Shown piece by piece: positions 7,915 to 16,467 of a DNA stretch of 64,000 nt; position 1 is the first letter of the stretch; every line of letters begins with the position of its first letter. Below the pieces are notes generated by a model. The model was not told where the DNA came from. It worked only from the letters and a program-made list of their open reading frames with translations, and searched no databases. Origin of the DNA: Ensifer sp. IC4062 (GTDB lineage Bacteria; Pseudomonadota; Alphaproteobacteria; Rhizobiales; Rhizobiaceae); the NCBI RefSeq assembly GCF_020193575.1, contig NZ_JADYVD010000031.1, positions 29,551 to 93,550 of the forward strand, read 5' to 3'. Made by a program: the position numbers and the translations under genes.

Positions 7915-9426
7915 ATGATCGAGACTATGTTCGGGGCGCTCTTTAATCTTGTGAGCACCCCCCACACCATGGGTCTCATGCTGATCGCGGTCGTCTTCGG
8001 ACTGCTCGTCGGCGTGACGCCCGGCATCGGAGGCAAGCTCTCCATCGCCATGGCGATTCCGTTCGTCTATGGCATGGACATGGTGGCGGGCGCCGTTTTT
8101 CTGTTGACCATGCACGCCGTCAACGGCACCAGCGGCCAGATATCGAGCATCATGTTCGGCATCCCCGGTGATGGTGACGATGCGGCAACCACGCTTGACG
8201 GCTATCCACTCGCCAAGCAGGGGCAGGCGGCCCGCGCGCTCGGGGCCAGTATTACCGCCTCCGGCGTCGGCGGCATCATCGGCGCGGTCGTTTTTGCGAT
8301 CATGATTCCGGTGCTGGAGCCGGTAATCCTGATGTTCAGCCCTGCCGAGTTCTTCCTGATTGCCCTTCTCGGCATCAGTTTCATCGCGTTCCTGGCGAGC
8401 GGCAGCAAGATCGTCAAAGGCCTGATCGTCGGCTTCTACGGTCTCATGCTGTCGACGATCGGCATGGACCCGATCACCGGCACGCCGCGCTATGCGGGCG
8501 ACATGCTTTTCCTGTGGGACGGCGTCAGCCTCGTGACCGCGGTGCTCGCCATGTTCGCCGTACCGGAAATGCTGGCGCTGGCCACCAAGGGCGGTTCGAT
8601 CTCGGCCGTGGCGATGGATAAGGCGTTCTCGTATCGGCAGATGTTTTCGGGCGTGATGGAAGTCCCGCGTCACTGGTGGCTCGTGGTCCGCACCTCTATC
8701 ATCGGCTCGGTCATCGGGATGATTCCTGGTCTCGGTGGCTCGACTGCGGCATGGCTCTGCTACGGCCATGCGGTACAGAGCTCGAAGACACCGGAGCGTT
8801 TTGGCAAGGGCGCGATCGAGGGCGTCATCGCCCCGGAGACCGCCAGCAACGGCAAGGAAGGTGGCTCTCTGCTGCCGACTCTCTTCTTCGGCATCCCGGG
8901 CAGCTCCGGCATGGCCGTCCTGCTCGGCGCCTTCCTCATCCTTGGTATCCAGCCGGGTGCGATGATGGTCACCAAGCACCTCGATCTGGTCTGGACGCTG
9001 ATCTGGGCACTGGTCGTGGGCAACCTCATTGCTGTTGCCATGCTGCTTGTCGTCTGTCGCTGGCTTGCGGTTCTGACCTTCGTCAACGGCCGCATGCTGG
9101 CGCCCTTCATCCTTGTCTTCGTGACCATCGGCTGCTTCGTCAGCGACGTGCAGTGGCAGAACCTCGTAGTCCTCGTTCTCTTCAGTGCAATCGGCTACGG
9201 CTTCCAACGGGCCGGCTGGCCACGCTCGCCCTTCGTCATCGGACTTGTTCTCGGCGGACAGGCAGAGGCATCGCTGCACCAGGCTCTGCAGCTGTGGGGT
9301 TACTCCTTCTTCCTTCGCCCGCTGTCGCTGGTCCTCATTGGCATGATCGTCGCGCTGATGGTCTACGCCTTCTACCGCAATTTCCGGCCCGGCAATCGCC
9401 AGCCTAGCGTGGAGATCAACACGTGA
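7915..9426 (+). CDS. tripartite tricarboxylate transporter, large membrane subunit (TctA family)
   Basis: A 503-residue polytopic membrane protein. Family motifs appear in both halves: GVTPGIGGKLSIAMAIPF and IMFGIPGDGDDAATTLDGYP in the first, and GMIPGLGGSTAAWLCYGHAV with LPTLFFGIPGSSGMAVLLGA in the second. TctA is the main transmembrane subunit of TTT importers, which take up carboxylic acids with a periplasmic TctC protein. The ATG at 7915 is used; a TTG at 7903 sits directly against the GGGAGG site. It overlaps tctB by 4 bases and is followed by two tctC genes. The substrate is unknown; citrate-like or aromatic acids are usual. Confidence 0.9.
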   Translation: MIETMFGALFNLVSTPHTMGLMLIAVVFGLLVGVTPGIGGKLSIAMAIPFVYGMDMVAGAVFLLTMHAVNGTSGQISSIMFGIPGDGDDAATTLDGYPLAKQGQAARALGASITASGVGGIIGAVVFAIMIPVLEPVILMFSPAEFFLIALLGISFIAFLASGSKIVKGLIVGFYGLMLSTIGMDPITGTPRYAGDMLFLWDGVSLVTAVLAMFAVPEMLALATKGGSISAVAMDKAFSYRQMFSGVMEVPRHWWLVVRTSIIGSVIGMIPGLGGSTAAWLCYGHAVQSSKTPERFGKGAIEGVIAPETASNGKEGGSLLPTLFFGIPGSSGMAVLLGAFLILGIQPGAMMVTKHLDLVWTLIWALVVGNLIAVAMLLVVCRWLAVLTFVNGRMLAPFILVFVTIGCFVSDVQWQNLVVLVLFSAIGYGFQRAGWPRSPFVIGLVLGGQAEASLHQALQLWGYSFFLRPLSLVLIGMIVALMVYAFYRNFRPGNRQPSVEINT

Positions 9427-9950
9427 AGAACCTTTCCTTCAGCACATGGCTCACCATTGTCATGCTCGCTTTCTTCATCGTCATGGTAGGCCTCTCGATG
9501 GAGTTTCCAGCCAAGGCGCGCTTCATGCCCCTGATCGTCGGCCTGCCGGCTATCGCTCTCTGTCTCGTCCAGCTCGGCATCGATTTGATGCCGTCCTCGA
9601 AGAGCGCATTCCACGGTGCGCCGCAGGCCGGTCTGGCGCAGCAGACTGGTCCGGAGTCGGAACTGCCGGAATTCGGACCGCACACGGTCTCGCAGGAGCT
9701 GCTGATGTGGACCTATTTCGTGGCCTTTGTCGCCGGGATCCTGGCCTTCGGGTTTTACGTGAGCGTGCCCGTGTTGCTGCTGACGTTCCTTCGTCGCGAA
9801 GCGGAAGCGTCGTGGCGGTTTGCTTTCTCCTTGGCGGCGGCCGCCACGCTGGTGCTCTACCTGATGTTCGGCGCACTGCTGCAGATTCAGCTCCATCCCG
9901 GATTCGTCACGCCCTGGGTGGTGCAGGCAATCGGGATTGGGGCAGCCTGA
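9423..9950 (+). CDS. tripartite tricarboxylate transporter, small membrane subunit (TctB family)
   Basis: A 175-residue protein with four hydrophobic segments: near residues 8-25, 35-55, 95-120 and 130-165. That is the usual size and topology of TctB. The GTG start overlaps the TGA of tctA (GTGA), so the two are translationally coupled. It is identified mainly by position between TctA and TctC, since TctB sequences are poorly conserved. It forms the membrane complex with TctA in the inner membrane. Confidence 0.85.
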   Translation: MKNLSFSTWLTIVMLAFFIVMVGLSMEFPAKARFMPLIVGLPAIALCLVQLGIDLMPSSKSAFHGAPQAGLAQQTGPESELPEFGPHTVSQELLMWTYFVAFVAGILAFGFYVSVPVLLLTFLRREAEASWRFAFSLAAAATLVLYLMFGALLQIQLHPGFVTPWVVQAIGIGAA

Positions 9951-9975
9951 CCAGGAACCGCGAGGAGGCGGTTCA

Positions 9976-10001
9976 AAAAAGCGCGCCTTCCGGCGCGCGC
10001 G
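9976..10001 (-). terminator. GC-rich hairpin with A tract
   Basis: A perfect 7-bp stem, GCGCGCC-TTCC-GGCGCGC, preceded by six A on the plus strand. Read leftward it is a stem followed by a T run. It lies between tctB and tctC, so it may end antisense transcription or buffer mRNA between the membrane and binding-protein genes. Confidence 0.4.
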
Positions 10002-10150
10002 CCGAAAAGAAACACCAAACGCACTGCAAGGATGGTTTCACGTTGGCAGCCACCGTGAGCGGGATTGGTTTTGTCGCTTGCAGATGTTGTCAGAAACCAG
10101 GGGGTCCGCAAGAGCGGCCAACTTACGCCGAAGGGCAATGGGAGGATTAA

Positions 10151-11155
10151 ATGGGAATTCCAACACTTCGCATCGCGATATCGGGTGCTACGATTCTGAC
10201 AGCTTTTTGGCCAGGGCTCGCCTCGGCCGAGGACGGCGTAGAGTTCTTCAACGGCAAGACTGTCAATTACATCGTCGCGACGTCGCCGGGCGGCGTGTAC
10301 GACACCAACGGACGTCTTGTCGCGCAATACATGCAGAAATACCTGCCGGGTTCGACCTTCGTCGTGCAGAACATGCCGGGCGCCGGCCATCTGTTGGGCA
10401 CGAACTACATCTATGCCTCCGAACCGGACGGTCTGACCTTCGGCACCTTCAATACCGGGCTGCTCTACGGTCAGCTCAGCGGCGACGAGAACATCAAGTT
10501 CGACCTGACGAAGATGTCTTGGATCGGAAAGGTTGCGTCCGACCCCCGGATCATTCTCGTCACCAAGGAGTCGGGCATCGAAAGCTACGAACAGCTGAAA
10601 GCCCTGAAGGAGCCGATCAAATTCGCGACCGCCGGAAAGGGAAGCGCCTCGATGATCGAGGCGACCATGTTCGTCAAGGCACTAAACCTGCCGATCCAGG
10701 TGGTTTCCGGCTACAACGGCAACGAGGACCAGCTCGCGATGATGCGGGGCGAGGTCCAGGGTGTAATCGGGTCCCGATCGGAATTCCAGCAGTTCGTCGA
10801 TGAGGGCAAAGGCCGCTTCATCGCGCAAGTCGGCGGCACCGAGACCGATGTGCCGCAGCTCTCCACAATGGTCGACGACGCGACGGCGAAGCAGGTCGTC
10901 GGCCTGATCGAGTCGCAGAGCGGGATCTCGCGCCTTTCGGCCGGCCCGGCCGGAATTCCCGAGGATCGCCTGAAGGCTCTCCGGGACGCCTATAAGGCCG
11001 CCACGTCCGATCCGGAATTCATCGAGAAGGCGCGTGGGCTCGGTCTTCCCGTCGATCCTGCGGTGGGCGACGAGGTCGGAACGCGGGTCAACAAGGCTCT
11101 GGACCAGGCGCCGGAGGTCATCAACGTTCTGAAGGAAGCGCTGAGCGAAGGCTGA
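10151..11155 (+). CDS. TctC-family periplasmic substrate-binding protein, copy 1
   Basis: A 334-residue secreted protein. The first 27 residues form a signal peptide ending in LASA. The mature part has YIVATSPGGVYDTNGRLVAQ and FVVQNMPGAGHLLGTNYIYA, the conserved ligand-pocket loops of TctC/BUG proteins. It captures the substrate for the TctAB membrane complex encoded just upstream. It lies 200 bases after tctB. A close paralogue follows at 11306, with long blocks of identity, so this is a tandem duplication. The ligand is unknown. Confidence 0.9.
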   Translation: MGIPTLRIAISGATILTAFWPGLASAEDGVEFFNGKTVNYIVATSPGGVYDTNGRLVAQYMQKYLPGSTFVVQNMPGAGHLLGTNYIYASEPDGLTFGTFNTGLLYGQLSGDENIKFDLTKMSWIGKVASDPRIILVTKESGIESYEQLKALKEPIKFATAGKGSASMIEATMFVKALNLPIQVVSGYNGNEDQLAMMRGEVQGVIGSRSEFQQFVDEGKGRFIAQVGGTETDVPQLSTMVDDATAKQVVGLIESQSGISRLSAGPAGIPEDRLKALRDAYKAATSDPEFIEKARGLGLPVDPAVGDEVGTRVNKALDQAPEVINVLKEALSEG

Positions 11156-11174
11156 TGCCCTTAGACCACAACGG

Positions 11175-11269
11175 CTTTGGGTCGAATCGACCCAAAGTCA
11201 TAAACCTGATCGATTCTAATAGAGCGGATGCGGGCGGAAAACCGCGGACACTTTTCCTCATCCCGCTCT
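11175..11269. repeat. two-hairpin intergenic mosaic repeat, type B
   Basis: CTTTGGGTCGA (11175-11185) pairs with TCGACCCAAAG (11187-11197). Then AGAGCGG (11221-11227) pairs with the CCCGCTCT near 11262-11269. The architecture and the AGAGCGG end match the element at 1602-1693. It lies between the two tctC copies. Confidence 0.7.
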
Positions 11270-11305
11270 GTCGAAATTTCAAGCTTCAACTGGGAGGGAA
11301 AATCA

Positions 11306-12313
11306 ATGAAATGGCATTCAACTCGCATGGCCGCTTGCGCAACCGCGGTTTTGCTTGCGATCTCGACGACCGGCGCCTGGGCGCAGGAAGGCAAGGAATT
11401 CTTCAACGGCAAGACGGTCAATTACATTGTCGCGACCGGACCGGGCGGCGGCTACGACACCAATGGCCGTCTCGTGGCGCAGTTCATGCAGAAATATCTT
11501 CCGGGTTCGACCTTTGTCGTCCAGAACATGCCGGGCGCCGGCCACCTCATCGGAGCGAACTATATTTACGCTTCCGAGCCGGATGGCCTGACATTCGGTA
11601 CCTTCAACACCGGGCTCATCTACGGACAGCTCGGCGGTGACCCCGGTATCAAGTTCGATCTGGCGGATATGTCCTGGATCGGCAAGGTCGCCTCCGACCC
11701 GCGTGTCATCGTCGTGAGCAAGGATTCCGGCATCGAGAGCTACGAGCAGCTCAAGGCTCTGAAGGAACCGATCCGGTTTGCTTCCGCGGGTGTCGGCAGC
11801 GCCTCCACGATCGAGACCACGATGCTGGTCAACGCTCTCCACCTGCCGATCCAGATCGTGTCAGGCTACAACGGTAGCGACGACCAACTCGCCTTGCGCC
11901 GGGGCGAAGTGCAGGGGATCATCGCCTCGCGCTCCTCCTTCCAGCAGTTCGTGGATGAGGGCAACGGCCGCTTCATCGCCCAGATCGGCGGTTCGGAAAC
12001 GGACGTACCGCAGCTCTCCTCGTTGGTCGACGATGAAGATGCCCAGAAGGTCATTGCGCTGGTGGCATCGCAAAGCAACATTTCTCGCCTGACGGCAGGT
12101 CCTGCCGGTATTCCGGAAGACCGGTTGAAGGCCTTGCGCGACGCCTACACTGCCGCCACGACCGATCCGGAATTCCTGGAGAAGGCAAAGTCTCTCAGTC
12201 TGCCGGTGGATCCGAAGGTCGGCGACGATGTGGCGGGAACGGTCAAGGCGGCACTGGATCAGAAACCCGAAGTCATCGAGTTCCTGAAAGAGACCCTCCT
12301 GTCGCGGAACTGA
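11306..12313 (+). CDS. TctC-family periplasmic substrate-binding protein, copy 2
   Basis: A 335-residue secreted paralogue of the preceding gene. The signal peptide runs MKWHSTRMAACATAVLLAIS to about residue 27 (GAWA). Identical blocks include EFFNGKTVNYIVAT, STFVVQNMPGAGHL and LKALKEP. Differences cluster in the first lobe (SPGGV against GPGGG) and the C-terminus, which may change ligand preference. ATG 11306 follows GGGAGGG. Both copies keep all loops and look functional. A mosaic repeat separates them. Confidence 0.9.
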   Translation: MKWHSTRMAACATAVLLAISTTGAWAQEGKEFFNGKTVNYIVATGPGGGYDTNGRLVAQFMQKYLPGSTFVVQNMPGAGHLIGANYIYASEPDGLTFGTFNTGLIYGQLGGDPGIKFDLADMSWIGKVASDPRVIVVSKDSGIESYEQLKALKEPIRFASAGVGSASTIETTMLVNALHLPIQIVSGYNGSDDQLALRRGEVQGIIASRSSFQQFVDEGNGRFIAQIGGSETDVPQLSSLVDDEDAQKVIALVASQSNISRLTAGPAGIPEDRLKALRDAYTAATTDPEFLEKAKSLSLPVDPKVGDDVAGTVKAALDQKPEVIEFLKETLLSRN

Positions 12314-12326
12314 GATTGCGGCTTTG

Positions 12327-12350
12327 CGGGCGGCGGTTTGCCGCCGCCCG
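12327..12350. terminator. GC-rich hairpin after the tctC genes
   Basis: A perfect 10-bp stem CGGGCGGCGG / CCGCCGCCCG with a TTTG loop, 14 bases after the tctC stop. There is no clear T run, so it is a hairpin terminator or 3' stabiliser rather than a classical terminator. Confidence 0.5.
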
Positions 12351-12410
12351 TTCACCTGGCGACGCCAGAACTTGCGCCATCGATGCCTTGCGCGATGTGC
12401 CGGCGCCGTT

Positions 12411-12470
12411 CCTTAAATCGGAACCCGATTTAAGGCTAAACTATACAGTAATTCAAAGTGTTACATAGGG
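12411..12470. repeat. intergenic mosaic repeat, type A (partial)
   Basis: The perfect hairpin CCTTAAATCGG-AAC-CCGATTTAAGG (12411-12435) is followed by a diverged copy of the linker AATTCAAAGTG. The second hairpin of the family is absent or decayed. Relatives are at 14821, 46151, 55386, 58194 and 63789. Confidence 0.7.
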
Positions 12471-12531
12471 TTCTTCATGCCAGGGATGAGGCGTGACACT
12501 GTAGCGCGGCAGATAAAATCCTGAGGTGGAA

Positions 12532-13392
12532 ATGAAAATCGGTGTCGTTGGAACGGGAGAAATGGGACTCGCGATGGCGGGTCACATGCTGGACAAGGGC
12601 TTCGAGGTTTCGGCCTTCGACGTTAGCCACGAGCGGCTCGCCGCCGCCGCGGCGCGCGGCATTGCATCGAAGCGTAGCTTGGATGAATTGGCTCGTGCGG
12701 CCGCTGTCTTTGTTCTCGCCGTTGCGACCGACCAACAGGTCGTCGACGTTTGCGACGAGCTTGCGGCAAGGGCCGCAGAAGACAGCGTGGTCGTGGTCGC
12801 AGCGACGATCAGCCCCGAGACTGTGCGCGACCTCGGTCCGCGTCTGAAGGAGCAAGGAAAACGTCTCGTTGATGCGCCGGTCGTCTACGGAGCCGCTGGA
12901 GCGCGGTCAGGAACGCTGCTTTCGCTCTGCGGCGGGACGGAGGACGATGTCGAGCGTGTTCGCCCGGCTCTGATGTGCTACAGCCGCGACGTCGTGCATG
13001 TGGGACCACTCGGGGCGGGACAGATCGCGAAATCCTGCAACAACCTTCTGCACTGGATCCATTGCGTTGCCAATTTCGAAGCCCTGCTGATCGCCAAACG
13101 CTACGGCATCGACGCGCAGCGCATGCGCGAGATCCTGCTGGCGTGCCCCGGCACCAATGGCACGCTGGCGCGCTGGGATTCGACGCGCTTCACCTGGCAG
13201 GAGAAGGACATGGATGTCACGCTCGAGCTCGCGCAGAAGGCCGGGTTGATGCTGCCGCTTGCCGGGCAGGTGGATCAGATCATCAAGACATTGAAGGCCG
13301 ATGACGTGAAAGCCCTGCTTTACGGACCCGAGGCGACCTATCTTGGGCGCACTGTAAAGCCCCTCGCGCCTTCGGAAGGCGGCCTCGTCTGA
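12532..13392 (+). CDS. NAD(P)-dependent oxidoreductase, 3-hydroxyisobutyrate dehydrogenase family
   Basis: A 286-residue beta-hydroxyacid dehydrogenase. The N-terminal Rossmann motif is IGVVGTGEMGLAM. The substrate segment DAPVVYGAAGARSGT aligns with the D-A-P-V-S-G-G loop; the usual SGG is replaced by YGA. The catalytic helix is GAGQIAKSCNN, with the expected Lys and double Asn. ATG 12532 has a GAGG 6 bases upstream and is preferred to a GTG two codons earlier. The family oxidises hydroxyacids or reduces semialdehydes such as tartronate semialdehyde. Its position between the transporter and the cupin suggests a step in the same catabolic route. Confidence 0.85.
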   Translation: MKIGVVGTGEMGLAMAGHMLDKGFEVSAFDVSHERLAAAAARGIASKRSLDELARAAAVFVLAVATDQQVVDVCDELAARAAEDSVVVVAATISPETVRDLGPRLKEQGKRLVDAPVVYGAAGARSGTLLSLCGGTEDDVERVRPALMCYSRDVVHVGPLGAGQIAKSCNNLLHWIHCVANFEALLIAKRYGIDAQRMREILLACPGTNGTLARWDSTRFTWQEKDMDVTLELAQKAGLMLPLAGQVDQIIKTLKADDVKALLYGPEATYLGRTVKPLAPSEGGLV

Positions 13393-13528
13393 CTGCGTTT
13401 CGGCCTTTCAAGACCGAGGATGATCGCCAGGCGGAAGTGTGTCGGGAAAACGCCTTTTCCGAAAACACACTACCGATGTCGGCTCGAAAGACTCATAGTT
13501 CGCGCCGAATGCGGAACGACAAAGCCAA

Positions 13529-14770
13529 ATGAAAGTGAACCAGATGGCCAGTACTGTTGATACAAAGCCGCTCAGTGGTGAACCGGTTGCGGTTCCTGAT
13601 CCCGGCAACACCAAGTTCCTTGTCGATCCCTATAAGGATTGGTCCAAGGGCGAAGGTATCCCGATCCATTTCGATCTCGGACACGATCTGCTCGCGCTCG
13701 AAACCGGTCCGTGGGACCGCTACGACGCGCGCGGCTGCTTCGCCCATACCCATGGCATGGGCGACTTCATGGCGAACTACGTCATTGAAGTGTTGCCCGG
13801 CCACAAGACGCGCCCCGTCAAGCACCTCTACGAAGCCTTCTTCTATGTCCTGTCAGGCTATGGTTCGACGACCGTATGGCTTCCGAACGGCGAAGTCCGC
13901 ACGTTCGAGTGGGGACCGAAGGCGCTCTTTGCCATCCCGTTGAACTGCCTCTACCAGTTCAACAACGGTTCGGGCGTCGACACGGTACGTCTCTCCTGCA
14001 CCAACAATGCGCCGCTGACGATCAACCTTTACCACAACCTCGATTTCGTCTTCGACAACGATTTCGCCTTCAAAGACCGCCTCGGCCAGGCCAAGCATTT
14101 CGAAGGCGAGGGCGCGCTTTATTCCTATGGCTTGGAGTCGGCGCGAAAGGTGCAGAACATCTGGGAAACCAACTTCGTCCACGACCTCACGAGCTTCAAG
14201 CTCTATGAATTCGAGGGACGCGGCAAGGGCTCGCTCAACGTCAACTTCGTGCTGGCCGACGGAACGATGCATTCCCACGTTTCGCAAATGCCGGTCGGTC
14301 GCTACAAGAAGGCGCACCGCCACGCCGCAGGAACGCATGTCCACGCCGTCGATGGCGAAGGCTACTCGCTGATGTGGTACGAGGGAGACTCCGAGTTCAA
14401 GGAAATCCCGTGGCGCCACGGCTATATGTATACGCCGCCGTTCTGGATGTACCATCAGCATTTCAACACCTGCGACCAGCCGGCGCGCTATGTCGCCTGC
14501 AGTCTCGGCAGCCGGCGCTACCCGTTCATCTCGCTGCGGCGCAAGAGTGCGGAAGGCGGCGGAGCGACCTCGGTCAAGGACGGCGGACGGCAGATCGAGT
14601 ACGAAGATCAGGATCCGCGCGTGCATCGCAAGTTCCTCGAGGAACTGCAGAAGACCGGCGTTCCGTCGGCCATGGGCGACATCTTCGACGAAGCGGCTAT
14701 CATGGCGCTGCCGAAGGAAAGCCTGTCGGGCGTCATCCAGACGCCGATACTTGCAGGTCCGGCGACGTGA
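13529..14770 (+). CDS. double-cupin protein
   Basis: A 413-residue protein with two cupin barrels (roughly residues 60-170 and 235-345). The second barrel has candidate metal ligands in KKAHRHAAGTHVHAVDGEGY and in WMYHQHFNTCDQ. The first has VKHLYEAFFYVLSGYGSTTV, with fewer histidines. The layout resembles bicupin dioxygenases such as gentisate-type enzymes, so oxidative ring opening is conceivable, but the match is not specific. ATG 13529 is used; ATG 13544 is possible, and neither has a strong ribosome site. A strong hairpin follows the stop. Confidence 0.75.
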   Translation: MKVNQMASTVDTKPLSGEPVAVPDPGNTKFLVDPYKDWSKGEGIPIHFDLGHDLLALETGPWDRYDARGCFAHTHGMGDFMANYVIEVLPGHKTRPVKHLYEAFFYVLSGYGSTTVWLPNGEVRTFEWGPKALFAIPLNCLYQFNNGSGVDTVRLSCTNNAPLTINLYHNLDFVFDNDFAFKDRLGQAKHFEGEGALYSYGLESARKVQNIWETNFVHDLTSFKLYEFEGRGKGSLNVNFVLADGTMHSHVSQMPVGRYKKAHRHAAGTHVHAVDGEGYSLMWYEGDSEFKEIPWRHGYMYTPPFWMYHQHFNTCDQPARYVACSLGSRRYPFISLRRKSAEGGGATSVKDGGRQIEYEDQDPRVHRKFLEELQKTGVPSAMGDIFDEAAIMALPKESLSGVIQTPILAGPAT

Positions 14771-14777
14771 GACGCGG

Positions 14778-14817
14778 CAGGCAGTGAAGCAGATCGGGGG
14801 TCCGGCTTCACTGCCTG
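14778..14817 (+). terminator. hairpin after the cupin gene
   Basis: A 13-bp stem (CAGGCAGTGAAGC pairing with GCTTCACTGCCTG) 8 bases after the cupin stop. There is no T tract; it is immediately followed by a mosaic repeat. Confidence 0.55.
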
Positions 14818-14820
14818 ATA

Positions 14821-14908
14821 CCTTAAGTCGGAGCCGCTTTAAGGACAAAATCATGCGGCAGTTCATGGTGCTACAGCGTCCTTGCGCGTCGATACGCGCG
14901 GCGCTGTA
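14821..14908. repeat. two-hairpin intergenic mosaic repeat, type A (full copy)
   Basis: Hairpin 1 (14821-14844) pairs CCTTAA..CGG with CCG..TTAAGG. A linker ACAAAATCATG..GCAGTTCA follows. Hairpin 2 (14871-14908) begins CTACAGCG and ends CGCTGTAG. This is the most complete type A copy in the window and ends 17 bases before the EutA-like gene. Confidence 0.8.
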
Positions 14909-14924
14909 GGGAAGGAGGAGTTGC

Positions 14925-16430
14925 GTGCACGATCTCGATTTCGACCACGAGCATGACGATCTGTCCGACAGCGAACGTCAGCAGATCGCGGACTGGCTGT
15001 GGAAGCAGGAAACCGTCGATCTGTTGACGGTCGGCATCGATATCGGCAGCTCCACGTCTCACCTGCTGTTTGCAAATGTCGTTCTGCGCCGGGAGACAGA
15101 CGATCTTTCCAGCCGTTTCGTTGTCGTCGACCGGCGGGTGGTCTGGCGCTCGCCGATCCTGCTGACGCCGTTTCTGCCTGATGGGACGATCGATGCGCAT
15201 GAACTTCGGCACTTCTTCCAGCATTGCTATCACGATGCGGGCTACAAGCGCAGCCACATCGACACAGGCGCCGTCATTCTGACCGGCGAGGCGATCAAGC
15301 GAAAGAACGCGCGGGCGATCGACGAGATCTTTGCAAACGAGTCTGGCCGCTTCGTCTGCGCGACCGCCGGCCACAAGCTCGAATGCATGCTCGCGGCCCA
15401 TGGCTCAGGCGCAACCGCACTCTCGAAGAAAAGGAACGCCTGTGGCCTGCATGTCGATATCGGCGGTGGCACGACCAAGCTTGCTCTGATCGACAACGGA
15501 GAAATCATAAGCGTCGCGGCCTTCGCCGTCGGAGGGCGATTGCTGGCGCAGGATGGCCAGGGCACCTGGTCACGCATTGACGACTCTGCGCGGATCGTTG
15601 CGGAGGAACTTGGGATCGGCACGGATCCTGCGACGATTGCCGACGCCGAGAACCGCCGCGGCATTGCAAAGCGGCTGGCGGCGATCGCGGTCGATGAGAT
15701 TCTCGGTGAGCCGCTCGACGCGCTCGGCGGGCGCCTTCTCCTCACCGAGCCTCTCGAGCGCCCGGTCCAGCCGACCTACATCACCTTTTCAGGTGGCGTC
15801 TCCGAGTACATTTTCGACTACGAGCCCAACGACCATGGCGATATAGCGCGGGATCTCGCCAACGAGATCGTGGCGCAGCTCAAGCCGCGCATCGAGATAC
15901 CGATCGTCGATGCCGGGCAACGGATCCGCGCGACCGTCATCGGTGCTTCGCAATTCACCGTCCAGGTGAGCGGCAAGACGCTCTACATGAACGGCGCCGA
16001 CGCGTTGCCGAAGCACAACATCCCGGTGGTCCATCTCGGAAAGACGCTTTCCGACGATATCGATCCGGAGGAAATCGCCGCTGCCTTCCGCGAGAGTGCC
16101 GACAGGCAGGATCACGATGTTTCCAGGATGACGGCGCTCGCTTTCTCCTGGACCGGGCCACCCGACTACCAGCGCCTGCTCGCCATGGCCAAGGCGATCA
16201 AGATGGTTGCCGCGCCGGAGGGCGAGCGCAAGGAGTTGCTGGTGCTGATGATCGATGGCGACGTCGGCCAAACGATCGGCCGCATCCTCGACCGGGAACT
16301 CGGCATCCAGTCTCACCTGATTTCCATCGACGGCGTGCGGCTCAAGGATCTCGATTTCGTCGATCTTGGCGAGTTTCTCAACCCGCCGGGGGTGGTTCCC
16401 GTTGTCATCAAGTCGCTGCTCTTTTCTTGA
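14925..16430 (+). CDS. EutA-like reactivating ATPase (ethanolamine ammonia-lyase reactivase family)
   Basis: A 501-residue protein of the actin/Hsp70-like ATPase fold. Phosphate-binding loops are LTVGIDIGSSTSHLLF (residues 35-50) and CGLHVDIGGGTTKLALIDNG (about 175-195), with a late adenosine motif TFSGGVSEYIF. This pattern and length fit EutA, which exchanges damaged cobalamin in ethanolamine ammonia-lyase. No eutB or eutC is nearby; the neighbours are a cupin, a LysR regulator and a TTT transporter. The real client may therefore be another enzyme, or EutBC may be encoded elsewhere. The GTG start follows GGAGGAG. Confidence 0.8.
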   Translation: MHDLDFDHEHDDLSDSERQQIADWLWKQETVDLLTVGIDIGSSTSHLLFANVVLRRETDDLSSRFVVVDRRVVWRSPILLTPFLPDGTIDAHELRHFFQHCYHDAGYKRSHIDTGAVILTGEAIKRKNARAIDEIFANESGRFVCATAGHKLECMLAAHGSGATALSKKRNACGLHVDIGGGTTKLALIDNGEIISVAAFAVGGRLLAQDGQGTWSRIDDSARIVAEELGIGTDPATIADAENRRGIAKRLAAIAVDEILGEPLDALGGRLLLTEPLERPVQPTYITFSGGVSEYIFDYEPNDHGDIARDLANEIVAQLKPRIEIPIVDAGQRIRATVIGASQFTVQVSGKTLYMNGADALPKHNIPVVHLGKTLSDDIDPEEIAAAFRESADRQDHDVSRMTALAFSWTGPPDYQRLLAMAKAIKMVAAPEGERKELLVLMIDGDVGQTIGRILDRELGIQSHLISIDGVRLKDLDFVDLGEFLNPPGVVPVVIKSLLFS

Positions 16431-16467
16431 ATTGTCCCCGGCGCAGAGTTGTGCCAAGACGCCGGAG

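Noticed and set aside
7723..9279. A 518-codon open frame on the minus strand opposite the tctA gene
   Set aside because: It lies antisense to a clear TctA membrane protein, is made of Asp, Arg, His and Glu runs typical of reversed hydrophobic codons, and has no family motif.
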